DNA from: Neoscytalidium dimidiatum
Lineage: Eukaryota; Ascomycota; Dothideomycetes; Botryosphaeriales; Botryosphaeriaceae
Reading direction: 5' to 3'
Assembly (NCBI GenBank): GCA_037367355.1
Contig: JAVSCG010000030.1
Coordinates: 1 to 60,000 of the forward strand
DNA: 60,000 bases
Shown here: in pieces, positions 34,791 through 46,772 of the stretch
How positions within the stretch are numbered: the stretch's first letter is position 1
Layout: the number at the start of each line of letters is the position of its first letter
The notes under the pieces: model-generated
Database searches by the model: none
Seen by the model: only the letters and a program-made list of their open reading frames with translations
Told to the model about the DNA's origin: nothing
Made by a program: the position numbers and the translations under genes

Positions 34791-36451
34791 TCACCTCTTT
34801 TGCTTCTTAGCACTCGGCGAGACAGACGTCTCAGGAGTTACGTCTTGAGCGTGAGAGATGTTTGAGACGCTGCCTTGGCTAGAAACCGACGCTGAAATCT
34901 CTGATCGCGAGGAGTGTCTTTCTGGCTCTCGCGAGAGGGTCGTCTGGTTTGAAGATGCCGACATCGGCTCTGGTGAGGGGAAAAAATGGAACGGGATGTC
35001 TCTGACGGCAGAGCGTATCTGCTCAAGATGGGCTGGCACCCACTTCTCGTAGACATTCCTTGTAAACTTGTATGCCGTCCACTTTTCCTTGCCACCCCGG
35101 CCGGTGAAGCTGAACCTGTCGACTTCATAGCGGTAATACTTTGTCACCTTCCCCTCGATAACGGGATAGTGGCCGTAGATGCGGACATTACTGTCATCAT
35201 GCGATACTGAGAATGCAAGGATTTTACGGTCAATCTCCTTCTCGCGCTTTACGAGCCTGAACAGCTCCGTAACAGCCCGTACTGCGAGCGTCATGCTATG
35301 CGCGTTCTGACGGTCGGCAATATCGAGGGCCTCAGCACCGCACTTGACCTCGCATGTCAGAAAGGGGAAGTACATGAAGTACGTGCCCTTGAAGTACGAC
35401 CGATCCCAGGCACTCCCGATGAAGGGATCCAGTAGCTTGGCTTCGTCTTCCCGAAAGGCTCCACGTTTGAACCCAACGGAGTAATCCGGTTGCGGACGGG
35501 AAGATGCAATAGGGATTGCATTATCCCAGCCTTGATTCACAGCCTCTACCAGATACTCAGAGGGCAATAGGCCACGAATCTCTAGGACGCTTGCCGAGGG
35601 AACGATTAACAACGTGATGTCGCGGATGAGTCGAGCTTCATTCGTTCCGCGGATGGCCTGGCAGGTCGCCCGAAAAATGCCATCGTTGAACAAGGAGTCT
35701 TGAGGTACACTCTGTTCAGTCTCCATGAGGTCTAAACAGAGTGCTTCTATTTCTCCCTTATCGCCGGTGTTGTCTTCGCGCAAGAAGCTGTTGTTTGCCT
35801 CTAGAATTGATTCGTATCTTCTATCCTTGTATGACGCGCTTTGTCCTTCCTTCGATTTTCCATCGGACTGCGTAAGGGTGGTATGGCTCGAAGTGATTGT
35901 CGAATTCGATCCCTTACGATTGAGCGGTGGGATGGGCTTGATGTTCTTCACAAGGAGGTGGGCCATGTTGCCTTCCGATTCGAAGTACGTCTGCGGCCAC
36001 TGTAGGTGTTTCCGCCAGTAATCGATGGGGTCACGAGGGCTGTCGCTTGCCGTCTCCGCGTGTGCGTCCTCCGTTGTGATCGAGATTTGTCGCTGCCGCT
36101 TTTGTATACGTTGATTCGGTGCATATATTTCGCAAGAACGTTTGCGCTTCTGGCCTGTGGGCCGCGTGGTTGAAAGAGGTTGTAGCTATGCCTTGTAAGC
36201 TTGATGATTGATGACACGAGGAGAGGCTTACCCGAGCGTCTAAACCACTGCGATCTTGTGTACTGAACAGTTCCTTGACTTGCTGAAGGGCGAGGGGTTG
36301 CTGGAAACGTGCACTTCTTCGAAGAGGCCTTGCCCTGATCCTTTGAGGTCGCCCTCCTGTGGAAAGGTCAGTGCGGGTACAAGATAACTTGCGCCCACTT
36401 ACCACGAGTGGGGGATGCTGAAGAGCGGCAGTGGATTTTTGTCTGGGCCAT
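34791..36451 (-). CDS. DUF7924-family protein with PD-(D/E)XK-like motif, 522 aa, three exons
   Basis: Model: exon 1 36451-36403 (ATG at 36449-36451), intron 36402-36357, exon 2 36356-36232, intron 36231-36186, exon 3 36185-34791. Both introns are 46 nt, GT-AG; the first has a CTGAC branch site. The joined frame is open for 522 codons. N-terminal 60 residues are Arg-rich (RPLRRSARFQQPL). Residues 110-131 hold DPIDYWRKHLQWPQTYFE, which precedes the internal Met132. The conserved domain spans about 180-470: IVPSASVLE, RPQPDYSVGFKRGAF, FLTCEVKCG, DRQNAHSMTLAVR, AFSVSHDD, IYGHYPVIEGK, EKWTAYKFTRNVYEKW. Asp292 with Glu337-x-Lys339 fits a PD-(D/E)XK nuclease-type core. The family is widespread in fungi and its function is not known. 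The C-terminus is Ser-rich and ends in KKQKR. The gene looks intact. Confidence 0.88.
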
Positions 36452-37523
36452 TATGATCAAGACGTAACAAGGACGAGTTTATGTAGATGGATGGATGGTG
36501 GGCGGTAGTTGGCGGAGTCAAGAGAAGGCGAGCCTACGTAACGCGCAGGTGCGGATCGGTACATCTCCGGCGAAACTGCTGCTCCATCAACTCGCCCCGT
36601 AAACATCCCTTACATCATATCTCTGTCCACAGCATGACCACGCGCCTAGAAGGGACCATAGGCGAGTACTACGTAGTAATGGCGGTGTATGATCCCTGTG
36701 GACTCTGCGAATTTTTCGAAGTTTGGCAAGCATGTGTGGGGCCACTTGGGTTTCACAGTCCAAGCGTGCAAGCCTATGTTCCCCCGCATAACAATTTAAT
36801 TGGCCTTGGCCTACTCTTTCTTTCCCCACTCCTCTTCGTCGAACTCTGTCAAGAAGTGGAAGAAAAATTGCTCCTTTGGAACTTGATCGGGATTTCAGCA
36901 TGTATGGTGTCCAGCTCACTTACCGCTATTTCCCATTAGCCGCTGGCTTTGCGCGGGAAACAAGGGTGCCTCGGATGAGCTAGTGCTGCATGATGATATT
37001 TCGGGGTCGGAGGAGCACACGTAGCCCCATGCTAAGCGTGGTGCCGTAGTAGGTCCACACATGCTTGGCAAAGTTCGCAAAGTTCGCAAAGTTCTCGCAG
37101 TTCGCTGCGTCAGGTGACTCTGCAGCCGTGCCTTCACAGGAGCGCCCAACACCAGCCGCTCGCTAAGCCTATTCCAGCCCTTCCGTTTTGGCGCTGTCCC
37201 GGCGGCCAATCGGACCTCGTTTTTAGTCTTTCACATACCGGTCGGCTGCAAGTTGAGATGCTGGTCTGCTTGGTTCCCAGGTAGCTGATGCGGGCCTCAC
37301 AGCGCTCCCAGAGCGCCCCACACCAGCGAAGCACAGCCTTTACATAACCGCCGTAGGAATTGCGGCAACGTGTGCACTCTACCATCTATCCCCAGCCATT
37401 CCTACAAGCCGGCGTGACTGGAGCTCTCGTGCATACAGTCGGGGCAAGATCAGTCTCGCCTCCGCTCCAGCAAGCAGGCTATCGTCATCCATTCGCTCTT
37501 CAATTACCGAGGCGGTGCCAACC
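36452..37523. promoter_or_regulatory. Intergenic region between two divergent genes
   Basis: This 1.07-kb stretch lies between the start of the minus-strand DUF7924 gene and the start of a plus-strand gene, so it should hold both promoters. I see a short gatg repeat at 36485-36497 and three copies of gcaaagttc at about 37070-37098. The open frames in it overlap on both strands and look like chance. No RIP signature is present. Confidence 0.5.
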
Positions 37524-38232
37524 ATGACAAGTCATACAACGAACAAGAAGGTCAAGCAGCTCCGAGGCTGGTCCGATCTCCAGTACCAACGGTTTCATGT
37601 AAGTAAACAACTAAGCTGAGACAACTCACGAATGCTCATTAGAAGGCAGACTGTTGTCATCAAGGAGGGTAAGGAGCTCGTCGACGGAAACAAGTACTGG
37701 CGGAAAAACAAGAAGCCGGAGAATCTGTTGTGGTCGAATCTTTCCATCTCCGTCATTGAGAACCTCGTGAAGAGTGTCCGAAATGAGCTAGAAGAAGACG
37801 ACATGGAGACGAGGATGCAAATTGATGCGGAAATTATCAAGCTGAAACTGCAACCGTGGCTACGCAAAAAGCATAGTACGTCCATGCCTTCTCTTCTCCT
37901 TCACGTCCCGCTAAAAATTGTGCGCCCGCCAAGACCAAAAAGCTCGTCAACCCGAGCCGGCCGTGTCCTCCGCTACGGGAGACAGGCAGAGTCCAGCCGG
38001 GCAGAAACCCGACTCTGCTCTTACGGGAATTGGGGTGGGGTCATGCGGCAGACCACCCCACTGCCCTTCCGGCTCCCGACCTCGCAATATTATGATCCAG
38101 TTACAGATGCTTTCAAAGAAAACTCCGGGGCCGCCGAGCACAGCCTATAATATTGGGAATTCGCATCCTCCGCGTTCTTGCCTGTGTGTCCTACGGCGTA
38201 GTGTGTGCGTATTTCTCTTCTCTTGTCTTTAA
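37524..38232 (+). CDS. Small spliced gene of unknown function (about 199 aa model)
   Basis: ATG at 37524 (context ccaaccATGa) opens 25 codons (MTSHTTNKKVKQLRGWSDLQ...). An intron 37599-37649 (gtaagt...ggcag) joins them in frame to 37650-37875, a Lys/Glu-rich part with KEGKELVDGNKYWRKNKKPE and a likely helix IENLVKSVRNELEEDDMETR. A second GT-AG intron at 37876-37933 (gtacgt...ccaag) leads to a Ser/Pro-rich tail ending at TAA 38230-38232. Without that intron the frame would stop at 38148-38150 instead. The middle exon has convincing coding composition; the 3' part is uncertain. I do not recognise the family. It could be a fragment of a larger gene. Confidence 0.4.
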
Positions 38233-38621
38233 ACATGGGATGTAAACCTACAACCATGATGCCGACGTTCGATTCGGTATTATGCAGCCACCGCGCTGTG
38301 GCCAAACAAACGACTCATGGGGGTGTGCCATCGCGCAATATTATGATGAAAACAGGATTCCGCTCATGCAGGACAACACAGCGCTCTGGTGGGCTGGTGC
38401 AGTCACCGTTGGCCCGCCACTTCTCTGCCAAGGACCGTCAACTCCGCTTCCTCGCCTCGAAACATACCGATGCGGCTTCAACGACTAAATTGACCATCTA
38501 TTTTCATGCCGGAAAATGCAGTATAATGCGAATATCTGTCACTCAGTCTCCTTTCCCGCAAGTCATACCTTTCGTAGCGGCATCCCACCCAGCATAGGGG
38601 ATGAAAGCGATGTTGTGGGGT
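38233..38621. other. Intergenic, no gene recognised
   Basis: Overlapping short frames on the plus strand have no protein-like character. The motif cgcaatattatgat at about 38333 also occurs at about 38084 inside the preceding gene model. Otherwise nothing is seen. Confidence 0.5.
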
Positions 38622-38927
38622 CACGAAGGCTCCTCTCTCGCAAGTCAACACCGTAGTCGGCGCCGGATGATACTATTCTAACTAGAACCGGTACCTAATG
38701 TCATCCTTTGTTAGGCTAAATGCGTGGCCTCGTCGTACGTTCGCCATGGCCTGGTACCTCATCAGCTGTGGAGCCACGAAGATCCTTGTCTCGCAAGCCT
38801 GGACCGTAATAAGCGACGGACAGCCCTGTTCTTGCTGAAGCTAGTGCCTGGTGTCACCTTGTGTGGGTCGCAACGCGTGATTTAGTAGTACGCTCGCCAT
38901 GGCCCGGTACCTTATTGGTTTGCAAGG
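38622..38927. repeat. Diverged tandem repeat, two units of 153 bp
   Basis: Two separate landmarks recur exactly 153 bp apart: cacgaagg/ccttgtctcgcaag-type sequence at 38622 and 38775, and gtacgttcgccatggcctgg at 38735 with gtacgctcgccatggcccgg at 38888. The units have diverged strongly elsewhere. The function is unknown; the repeat sits close to the right-hand RIP boundary. Confidence 0.7.
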
Positions 38928-39121
38928 CTAAGGGAGGGTGTAGTGGGGGTCGGTTATGTAGCCATCCAACCGGGAAATCTCCCGATAAGTTAGCATTTAT
39001 GCATTGGTACGTACTGTCGCCGTTATACTACCCGTAACTAGTGACTCCATATCTAGTCTATATAGAGAGGCCTAAGACTAATTAGCGGTCTTAAGTATTA
39101 GTATCTTTAGTATCGGTTATA

Positions 39122-39838
39122 TATAACGACGGGGCCTCTACCACTAGGCTTCGGAGTCACCTAGTAGGTTCGGATTTATCGAAGGGTTTACCTTAAAGAC
39201 GAGGAGAGGGGAGTAATAATAGAATAAGAAGTTACGTAATATAGGAGTTTAGTAGGCCTTATTACCTCTAATTAGACTTAAGTCTATATTAGAACTTTAA
39301 GTTAACTATAAGGATTAAAGTACTATCTAACGAACGTATCTATATACTATAGAAGAGCTATAATAATTTAGAGATTATAATAGTAGATTAGAATTCTAGA
39401 TTAGAGGTTTAGATTAGCCTTAATCGTATATAAGTTCTATAGATTTTACGTAATTTAGATACTAAAGCCCGCTTTCTAGATTCTAACTTCTACTAGTATT
39501 AGCGGATAATACTACTACTATACTCTTATCCTATATTACTTATTCTTATCGACTTTCTACTTTCTATTCGTATAGTCTCTTATCTCTTATAAGCTTTTCG
39601 TTAGACCGTACCTTCTTTCTAATTATTACGCTCGGGGGCGTTTCTCCCGTATAGGCGATAGTTACTACCTACCGATATCTCCGTACGTACCGTCGTCTCG
39701 TATTCTCGGCCTTCCCGTACGGGACTAGAGAGTACGACTCTACTATACGTAGGATTCTTAGAGCCTTACGGCTTATTTTCCCGTATAGGCTCGTATCCCT
39801 TACGGCTATAAAGCCCGTATATTCTAGAGTTCGTAATA
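39122..39838 (-). repeat. Gypsy-1 copy C 3' LTR (717 bp), edge less mutated
   Basis: It has the same ends as the other LTRs. Its first 50 bp still contain CA (ctctaccactagg, gagtcacc), unlike other copies. The adjoining host sequence from about 39055 to 39121 is already depleted in CA/TG. So the RIP edge is irregular here. Confidence 0.85.
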
Positions 39839-41793
39839 AAGGCTAAGTTAAAGAAGTAAATAGTACTAGATCTTCTTTAGAAGAATATAACCTAATTATA
39901 GTATATTTATAAATAATAAGATTTATTACGCTATTATAGAAGCCTAATAATTTTTAAGAAGACGTAGACTATTAAAGATCTTAAGAAGTTAGATCGTCTA
40001 AAGATAGCTTATAAAGCTAGAAATTCTATTAACTCTAAAAATACTAAGAAGAAATAATTAGTAAAGTATATATATAGCAACGTCTTAGCTAATACCATTA
40101 TAGGTCTATTTTATTTTATTAGATCATCTAGCGTTAGTTCCGCTACTACGCTATTTAAAAGTTCTAAGCTAGTTAATTAAACGCGATAATTTCTATTTTT
40201 TAATTTTAATTTTAAGTTCTTTATTTTTAATAAGTTAGCGGTATTAATTAATTTAGATTTTAACGATAGAACTTATTAATAAGTTACTTATATCTATTAT
40301 AGTTTTCTAGCGGTTTCTAGATATTATTTTATTCTTCTTTCTATTTAAGAAGATATCTAAATTAACTATCGATATAGCCGCTATTAAAACTTTACTTTTT
40401 AATCTCGGTTTTTATTAACGTTTAAATTTTTTAGAAGTATTTCTTTTATATAGGTTATAGTTTTAGTATTCTTTAATACTAGTTTTAAAAGAAATATATA
40501 AAAAATAAGATATATTTATATCGTTTCTAGTAGTTTAAGATAGAAATTAATCTTTCTAATTTTTTTTTTAATTCTAAATAGTTTTATTTTCTTAAAATCT
40601 AGCTTATTATTTAGTCGCTTTATTTTAATATTTTTTCTAAGAAGATAAACTTTATTTCTCTTTCTTAGCTATAGTATCTTCTAGTATCGCTTATTATAGT
40701 ATTTCTCTATTTATAGGGCTATAAATTCTAGATCTAGATATAACTATTTATAGAGTATCTTTAGCTAGTTAGCTTTAAGAATTTCTTTCTAAGCTAATAA
40801 TTTACTTAATATCGATTCTTTATAAGCTAATAGCTTATAATTATAATTAGTATAGAATAGTAATTTCTATATTATTAACGCTTTAAAGCTATTATATATA
40901 AACTAAGCTAGTAATAGTAGTTCTATTTAGTTATTCTATATATAGTTAAGATAATAGCGTAAGTATTATTCTAATATCTAGTTAGTCCGTTTCGTTTATT
41001 TATTTATCTACGGGTATACTATAGTTAAGAGCTTATATTTTACTTTAAGTTATTTAATAAGAGTCTACTAGAATTATAATATAAATAGTCTATCTCTATT
41101 TAATATAAGCTCTTTAAATAATTTATAGTTATTAAGGATAATTTTTAGAAATATATATATAAGATCTTTTACGTTTACCTTCTTTAGATAGAGTAGATAG
41201 TATATATACTTTATTATTCTATCTATAATAACTAGTATTAAATTATACTTAACTCTAATAAGCGATTCTTTTAACTTAGATAGGTTTATAATAAAATCTA
41301 GTAAGATAGATTACTAAGAGCGCTTTAGTATTAATAGCGACTAGAGTAGTCTATAAAGTATATATTTTACCGCCTTACTTTAAAGATAAAGATTATATTA
41401 TATAACTATCTACTAGACTATTCTTCTAAGCTTTAAAAAGTAGTAATTTCTTATAATCCTCTTAATCGTTTTTTTAGTTTCTTAATAACTATATACTAAA
41501 GTCTAGTATATTTCTTTTATAAGTTCCTTCTATAGTTTTATTAGAACGTAGATTAATTCTAAAAATAGAATTATTCTATCTATATCTTTAATTACTTAGA
41601 GGTTATCTTTTAGATTTCTAATTTCTTATATTATAGTATCTTTAGTATAGGCTTCTTAGATTCTATGCTTCTATTTATTACTTTTTAAGCGTATTACTAA
41701 TAGTCTAATTAAAGTAAATAACTTCTTAGATTTCTTCTTTATACTATATATAGTAGAGATTTAGCGGCTAGTAGATATAAAAAACCTATCTTT
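39122..41793 (-). mobile_element. Gypsy-1 copy C, left part (3' LTR, pol 3' part with integrase)
   Basis: The LTR at 39122-39838 is followed not by the polypurine tract but directly by aaggctaag, which matches copy A from 5184. A 417-bp deletion thus runs from the LTR edge, with taata at both ends of the deleted segment. Integrase sequence follows (about 40980-41110 equals 6340-6460 of copy A). The element is cut at 41789-41793 by copy B and resumes at 51775. It is more AT-rich than copies A and B. Confidence 0.85.
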
Positions 41794-42510
41794 TATAACA
41801 ACGGGGCCTCTACTACTAGGCTTCGGAGTTACCTAGTAGGTTCGAGTTTTATCGAAGGGTTTATCTTAAAGACGAGAAAAGGAGAGTAATAATAGAATAA
41901 GAAGTTATATAATATAGAAGTTTAATAGGCCTTATTATCTTTAAATTAATATAGTATTAAATTAGAACTTTAAGTTAACTATAAGGATTAAAGTACTATC
42001 TAATAAGCGTATTTATATACTAGAAGAGAGCTATAGTAATCTAAGGATTATAGTATTAAATTAGAGTTCTAGATTAGAGGTTTAGATTAGCTCTAATCTA
42101 TATAGATTCTATAGATTTTTTATAACTTAAACGTTAAAGCCTACTTTTTAGATTCTAATTTCTACTAATATTAGCGGACGATACTACCGCTATATTCTTA
42201 TTCTATAGTACTTATTCTTATTAACTTTTTACTTTCTACTCGTATAGTTCTTTATCTCTTATAGGCTTTTTATTAGACTGTACCTTCTTCTTAATCGTTA
42301 CGTTCAAGGGCGTTCCTCTCGTACGGGCGGTAGTTATTATCTACCGGTATTCCCGTATACGCCGTCGTCTCGTATTCTTAGCCTTCTTATACGGGACTAG
42401 AGAGTATAGCTCTACTATATATAGAGTTCTTAAAGCCTTACGGCTTATTTTCCTATATAGGCTCGCGTCTCTTATAGCTATAAAGCCTATATATTTTAAA
42501 GTTTATAATA
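41794..42510 (-). repeat. Gypsy-1 copy B 3' LTR (717 bp)
   Basis: It begins tataacaacgggg and ends agtttataata. A purine-rich minus-strand tract (aaaggaaagagtag) abuts its inner end, as in copy A. Confidence 0.9.
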
Positions 42511-45500
42511 CTACTCTTTCCTTTAGAGATCTTTAGTTCGAAGATTTATTTATTTATCTATATCTTAGACTTCTATCGCTTCTTTATTTTCTCTTCTATA
42601 AGTCTCGTCCCGTTATACCTTCTAAGCGTAAGCGTAATTTCTAAAAGACTAAGCGTAAGTCTTTAGCCTTTAAAATTAATCTTTTTAGTAAGAGGATATC
42701 TATTTCTTATACCGCGTATTTATTAGCGAACACCCGTTATAAGCCGGGTAAGATAGAGGTAGTTTATAAGATAAACCTTAGCTATAAACGTTATAGTAAA
42801 TATATTCGTTAGAGTTTATCCGCCTATAATAGTAGCGGCTTAGAGGATTCTAATTATTTATTCCTCTCTCGTTTTTTAAAGCTTTACGCTAACTATTATA
42901 GTTTTTTAATTAAAGCGCGCTATTAATAAGGCCGAGTTAGAGAAGTAAGTAGTACTAGATCTTCTTTAGAAAAATATAGCCTAGTTATAGCGTATTTATA
43001 AGTAGCGAGACCTATTACGCTATCGTAGAAGCCTAATAATTTCTAAGAAGATATAAACCGTTAAGAATCTTAAGAAGCTAGATTATTTAAAGGTAGCTTA
43101 TAAGGCTAAAGATTCTATTAACTCTAAAAACGCTAAGAAGAAGCAATTAGTAAAGCGTATACGTAGTAACGTCTTAGCTAATACTATTATAAGTTCGTTC
43201 TATTCTATTAGGTCGCCTAGTATTAGTTCTACTACTATACCGCTTAAGAATTTTAAACTAGTTAATTAGGCGCGGTAGTCTCTATTTTCTAATTTTAATT
43301 TTAGATTCTTTATTTTTAATAAGTTAGCGATATTAGTCGATCCGGATTTTAGTAATAGAACTTATTAATAAGTTATCTATATCTATCGTAGTTTTCTAGC
43401 GGTTTTAGATATCGTTCTATTTTCTCTTCTATTTAAAGAGATATTAAAATTAACCGTCGATATAGCTACTATTAAGGACTTTCTCTACTTTCTAGTCTCG
43501 ATTTTTATTAGCGTTCGAATTTTCTAAAAGTATTTCCTCTATATAGATTATAGTTTTAGCGTTCTTTAGTACTAGTTCTAGAAGGAATATATAGAAAATA
43601 GAATATATCTATATTATTTCTAGTAATTTAAGATAGAAGTTAACTTTCCTAATTTTTTCTTTAATTTAAAATAGTCCTATTTTCTTAAAATCTAGCTTAT
43701 TATTTAGTCGCCTTATTCTAATATTTTTTCTAAGAAGGTAAACTTTATTCCTTTTCTTTAGCTATAATACCTTCTAGTATCGTTTATCGTAGTATTTATT
43801 TATTTATAGAGCTACGAATTCTAGGTCTAGATATAGTTATTTATAGAGTATTTTTAGCTAGTTAGCTTTAAGAATCTCTTTTTAGACTAATAATTTACTT
43901 AGTATCGGTTCTTTATAGGCTAATAGCTTATAATCGTAATTAGCGTAGAATAGTAATTCTTATATTACTAATAAGAGAGCTATTATCGCGAACTAAGCTA
44001 ATAGTAGTAATTCTATCTAGTTATTCTATACGTAGTTAAGATAATAGCGTAGATATTATTCTAGCGTCTAATTAGTTCGTTCTATTTATTCGTCTATCTA
44101 TAAGTATATTATAATTAAGAGCTTATATTTCGCTCTAAGTTATTTAATAAGAGTTTACTAGAATTATAATATAAATAGTCTATCTCTATCTAATACGAGT
44201 TCTTCGGATAGTTTATAGTTACTAAGAATAGTTCTTAGAAATATATATATAAGATTCTCTACGTTTACCTTCTTTAGGTATAGTAGATAATACGTATATT
44301 TCGTTATTCTATCTACGATAACTAGTATTAAATCGTACTTAACTCTAGTAAGTAGTTCTTCTAACTTAGATAGGTTCGTAATAAAATCTAGTAAGATAGA
44401 TTACTAAGAGCGCTTAAATATTAATAGTAGCTAGAGTAGTTTATAGAGTATATATCTTACTATCTTACTTTAAATATAAAGATTATATTACGTAACTATC
44501 CACTAGACTATTCTTCTAAACTCTAAAAAGTAGTAATTTCTCGTAATTCTTTTAATCGTTTTATTAGTTTCTTAGTAACTATATACTAGGGCCTCGTATA
44601 TATTTTTTATAAGTTTCTCTCGTAGTTTTACTAGAACGTAGATTAGTCTTAAAAATAGAATTATTCCTTCTACGTCTCTAGTTACTTAGGGGTTATTTTC
44701 TAGATTTTCGATTTCTTATATTATAGCGTTCTCCGCGTAGACTTCTTAGATTCTACTCTTCTATTCGCTATATTCTAAGCGTATCGCTAAGGCTAATAGT
44801 TTAGCCGAAGTAAGCGACTTTTCGAGTTTCTTTTTTTTACTATATATAGTAGAGATCTAGCGTTTATTAGATATAAAAGACTCGTCTTTCTATTTTATTA
44901 GTATTACTAGCTATAGTTCTCGCTTTTCTTCTATATAGTCGGCTTTTCTACTTAGTATATCTACGCGAGCGTTCTCTAATTTCTTTTAATAGATAATCTT
45001 TATATCGTAGAATACTAGCTCTTTAGTCTATCTAATCTATTTTTAGTTTAATTCTTTTATAATAGTAAAGTATAAAAGGTTCTTATAGTTATAGTAGACT
45101 ATAATCTAGTACTTAGCTTCTTTAAAGTAATATCTTTATTCTTTAAAGGCCGTAATAATAGCTAGAAGTTCTTTATTATAGATATCGTAGTTCTTTTCTA
45201 GTTCTATTATTTTTCGAGAGTAATACGCGATAGAATATAGTCTATCTTACTCGTCTAGTTAGCTTAAGACTACTCTAATAGTATAGTCTAATATATTAGT
45301 TTCTATTATTATAGATAGATTAAAGTAAAATAGTTCTAAAACTAGTACTTCTATAAATATTTATTTTAGTAAGTTAAAAGTATTCTATTATCTTTCTCTC
45401 TATATAAATTTATATTTCTTTTTAGTTAGATCTATAAGCGAAGCTAATATCTTTATATAGTTTAAAATAAACTTCTAGTAAAAGTTAGTAAAGCTAAGAA

Positions 45501-46584
45501 AGAATTATATTTCTTTAATAATTTTTAGCGTAGACTAGTCTTTTATCGCGTCTAGTTTCTTTTCCTCTATACTAATATATTTTAGAGTAATAATAAATTC
45601 TAGATATTTAGTTTTCTACGTATACTATTCACTCTTATTAGAGGCTATCTAAAGATTCCGTTTCTCTAGCGTCTATAGAATTTTATATACGTACTTAGTA
45701 TATTCTTTAAGCGTTTCTAAGTATATTAAAATATCGTCTAGATAGGCTAGTATAAATACGTCTAAGTATAATTATAGTATATTATTAACTAGGCTCTAGA
45801 ATATAGCTAGTATATTAGTAAGCCTAAATAGTATTATCGTATACTTATAATATCTAAATCTTATTTAGAAAGCTATTTTTTATTCTTCGCCTTCTTTTAT
45901 CTAGATAAGATAATAATCTTCTTTAAGATTTAGCTTAGTAAAGTAGTTAGCTTTTCTTAATCTATTCTATAAGTTATCGATACGTAGTAACGGATATTAG
46001 TTTTTTATCGTAATATCGTTTAGTTATCTATAATTAATATAGAGGCGGAGCTTACTATTTTTCTTAGATATAAATAGAATAGAATATTCGGCTAGTAACG
46101 TAGAGAGTCGAATATATTCTCTTTCTAGGTTCGTTTTAAGATACTCTCTTAGTACTTCGGCCTCGTTCTTTAAGAGGAAATAGATAGGCTTAAACGTAGA
46201 CTACGTTTCTAATAATAGGAGTATTTTATAGTCTTATAGCTTATACTTAGGTAATAATTCTTTATCTCTTTCTTAAAATAATTTAGTATATTTCTAAAAT
46301 TCTAGGAATACTTTCTCTAATTCCGTAGTATTTTCTATTACGTATATCTAGTTAAGAGCTCTACTTTATAGACTATATCTCTTATAGATTCTTTTTAGAT
46401 AGTCTCCTCTAAATAGTTAAGAATTATTAACTTCTAAGATCTACTTTTAAATCTATACTAGAATTTAGCGTTCTTATTTTAAGCTAGGCTTAATATAGAT
46501 AATATAAGCTTATTCTTCTCGTTTTTTATATATAGTAGAGCGTTAAGGGATATTCTTTTAGCCTCTACTAAATACTCTTTAAAT

Positions 46585-46772
46585 AGCTCTAGCTTTTAGC
46601 TCTAGCTCTCTAGCTCTAGCTCTTAGCTCTTTAATTCTAGCTTCTAGCTCTCTAGCTTTAGCTTTTAACTTTCTAGCTCTAGCTCTTAGCTCTTTAGCTC
46701 TAGCTCTTAGCTCTCTAGTTTTAACTCTTAACTCTCTAGCTCTAGCTCTTAGCTCTCTAGCTTTAGCTCTTT
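46585..46772 (-). repeat. 21-bp coding minisatellite, copy B (about 9 units)
   Basis: The same ELELES(Q) unit as at 20611-20752, expanded by about two units. Confidence 0.75.

Noticed and set aside
35948..36405. Minus-strand frames of 89 and 124 residues upstream of the DUF7924 long frame as separate genes
   Set aside because: They read through intron 2 in the wrong phase. Splicing at 36186-36231 places the same DNA in the DUF7924 frame.
36487..36939. 150-residue open frame on the plus strand in the intergenic region, and overlapping minus-strand frames to 37385
   Set aside because: Frames overlap on both strands, have no recognisable motif, and lie in the promoter region between two divergent genes.
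38205..38597. 130-residue plus-strand frame after the small gene
   Set aside because: No domain, and it overlaps a second frame of similar quality. Composition looks random.
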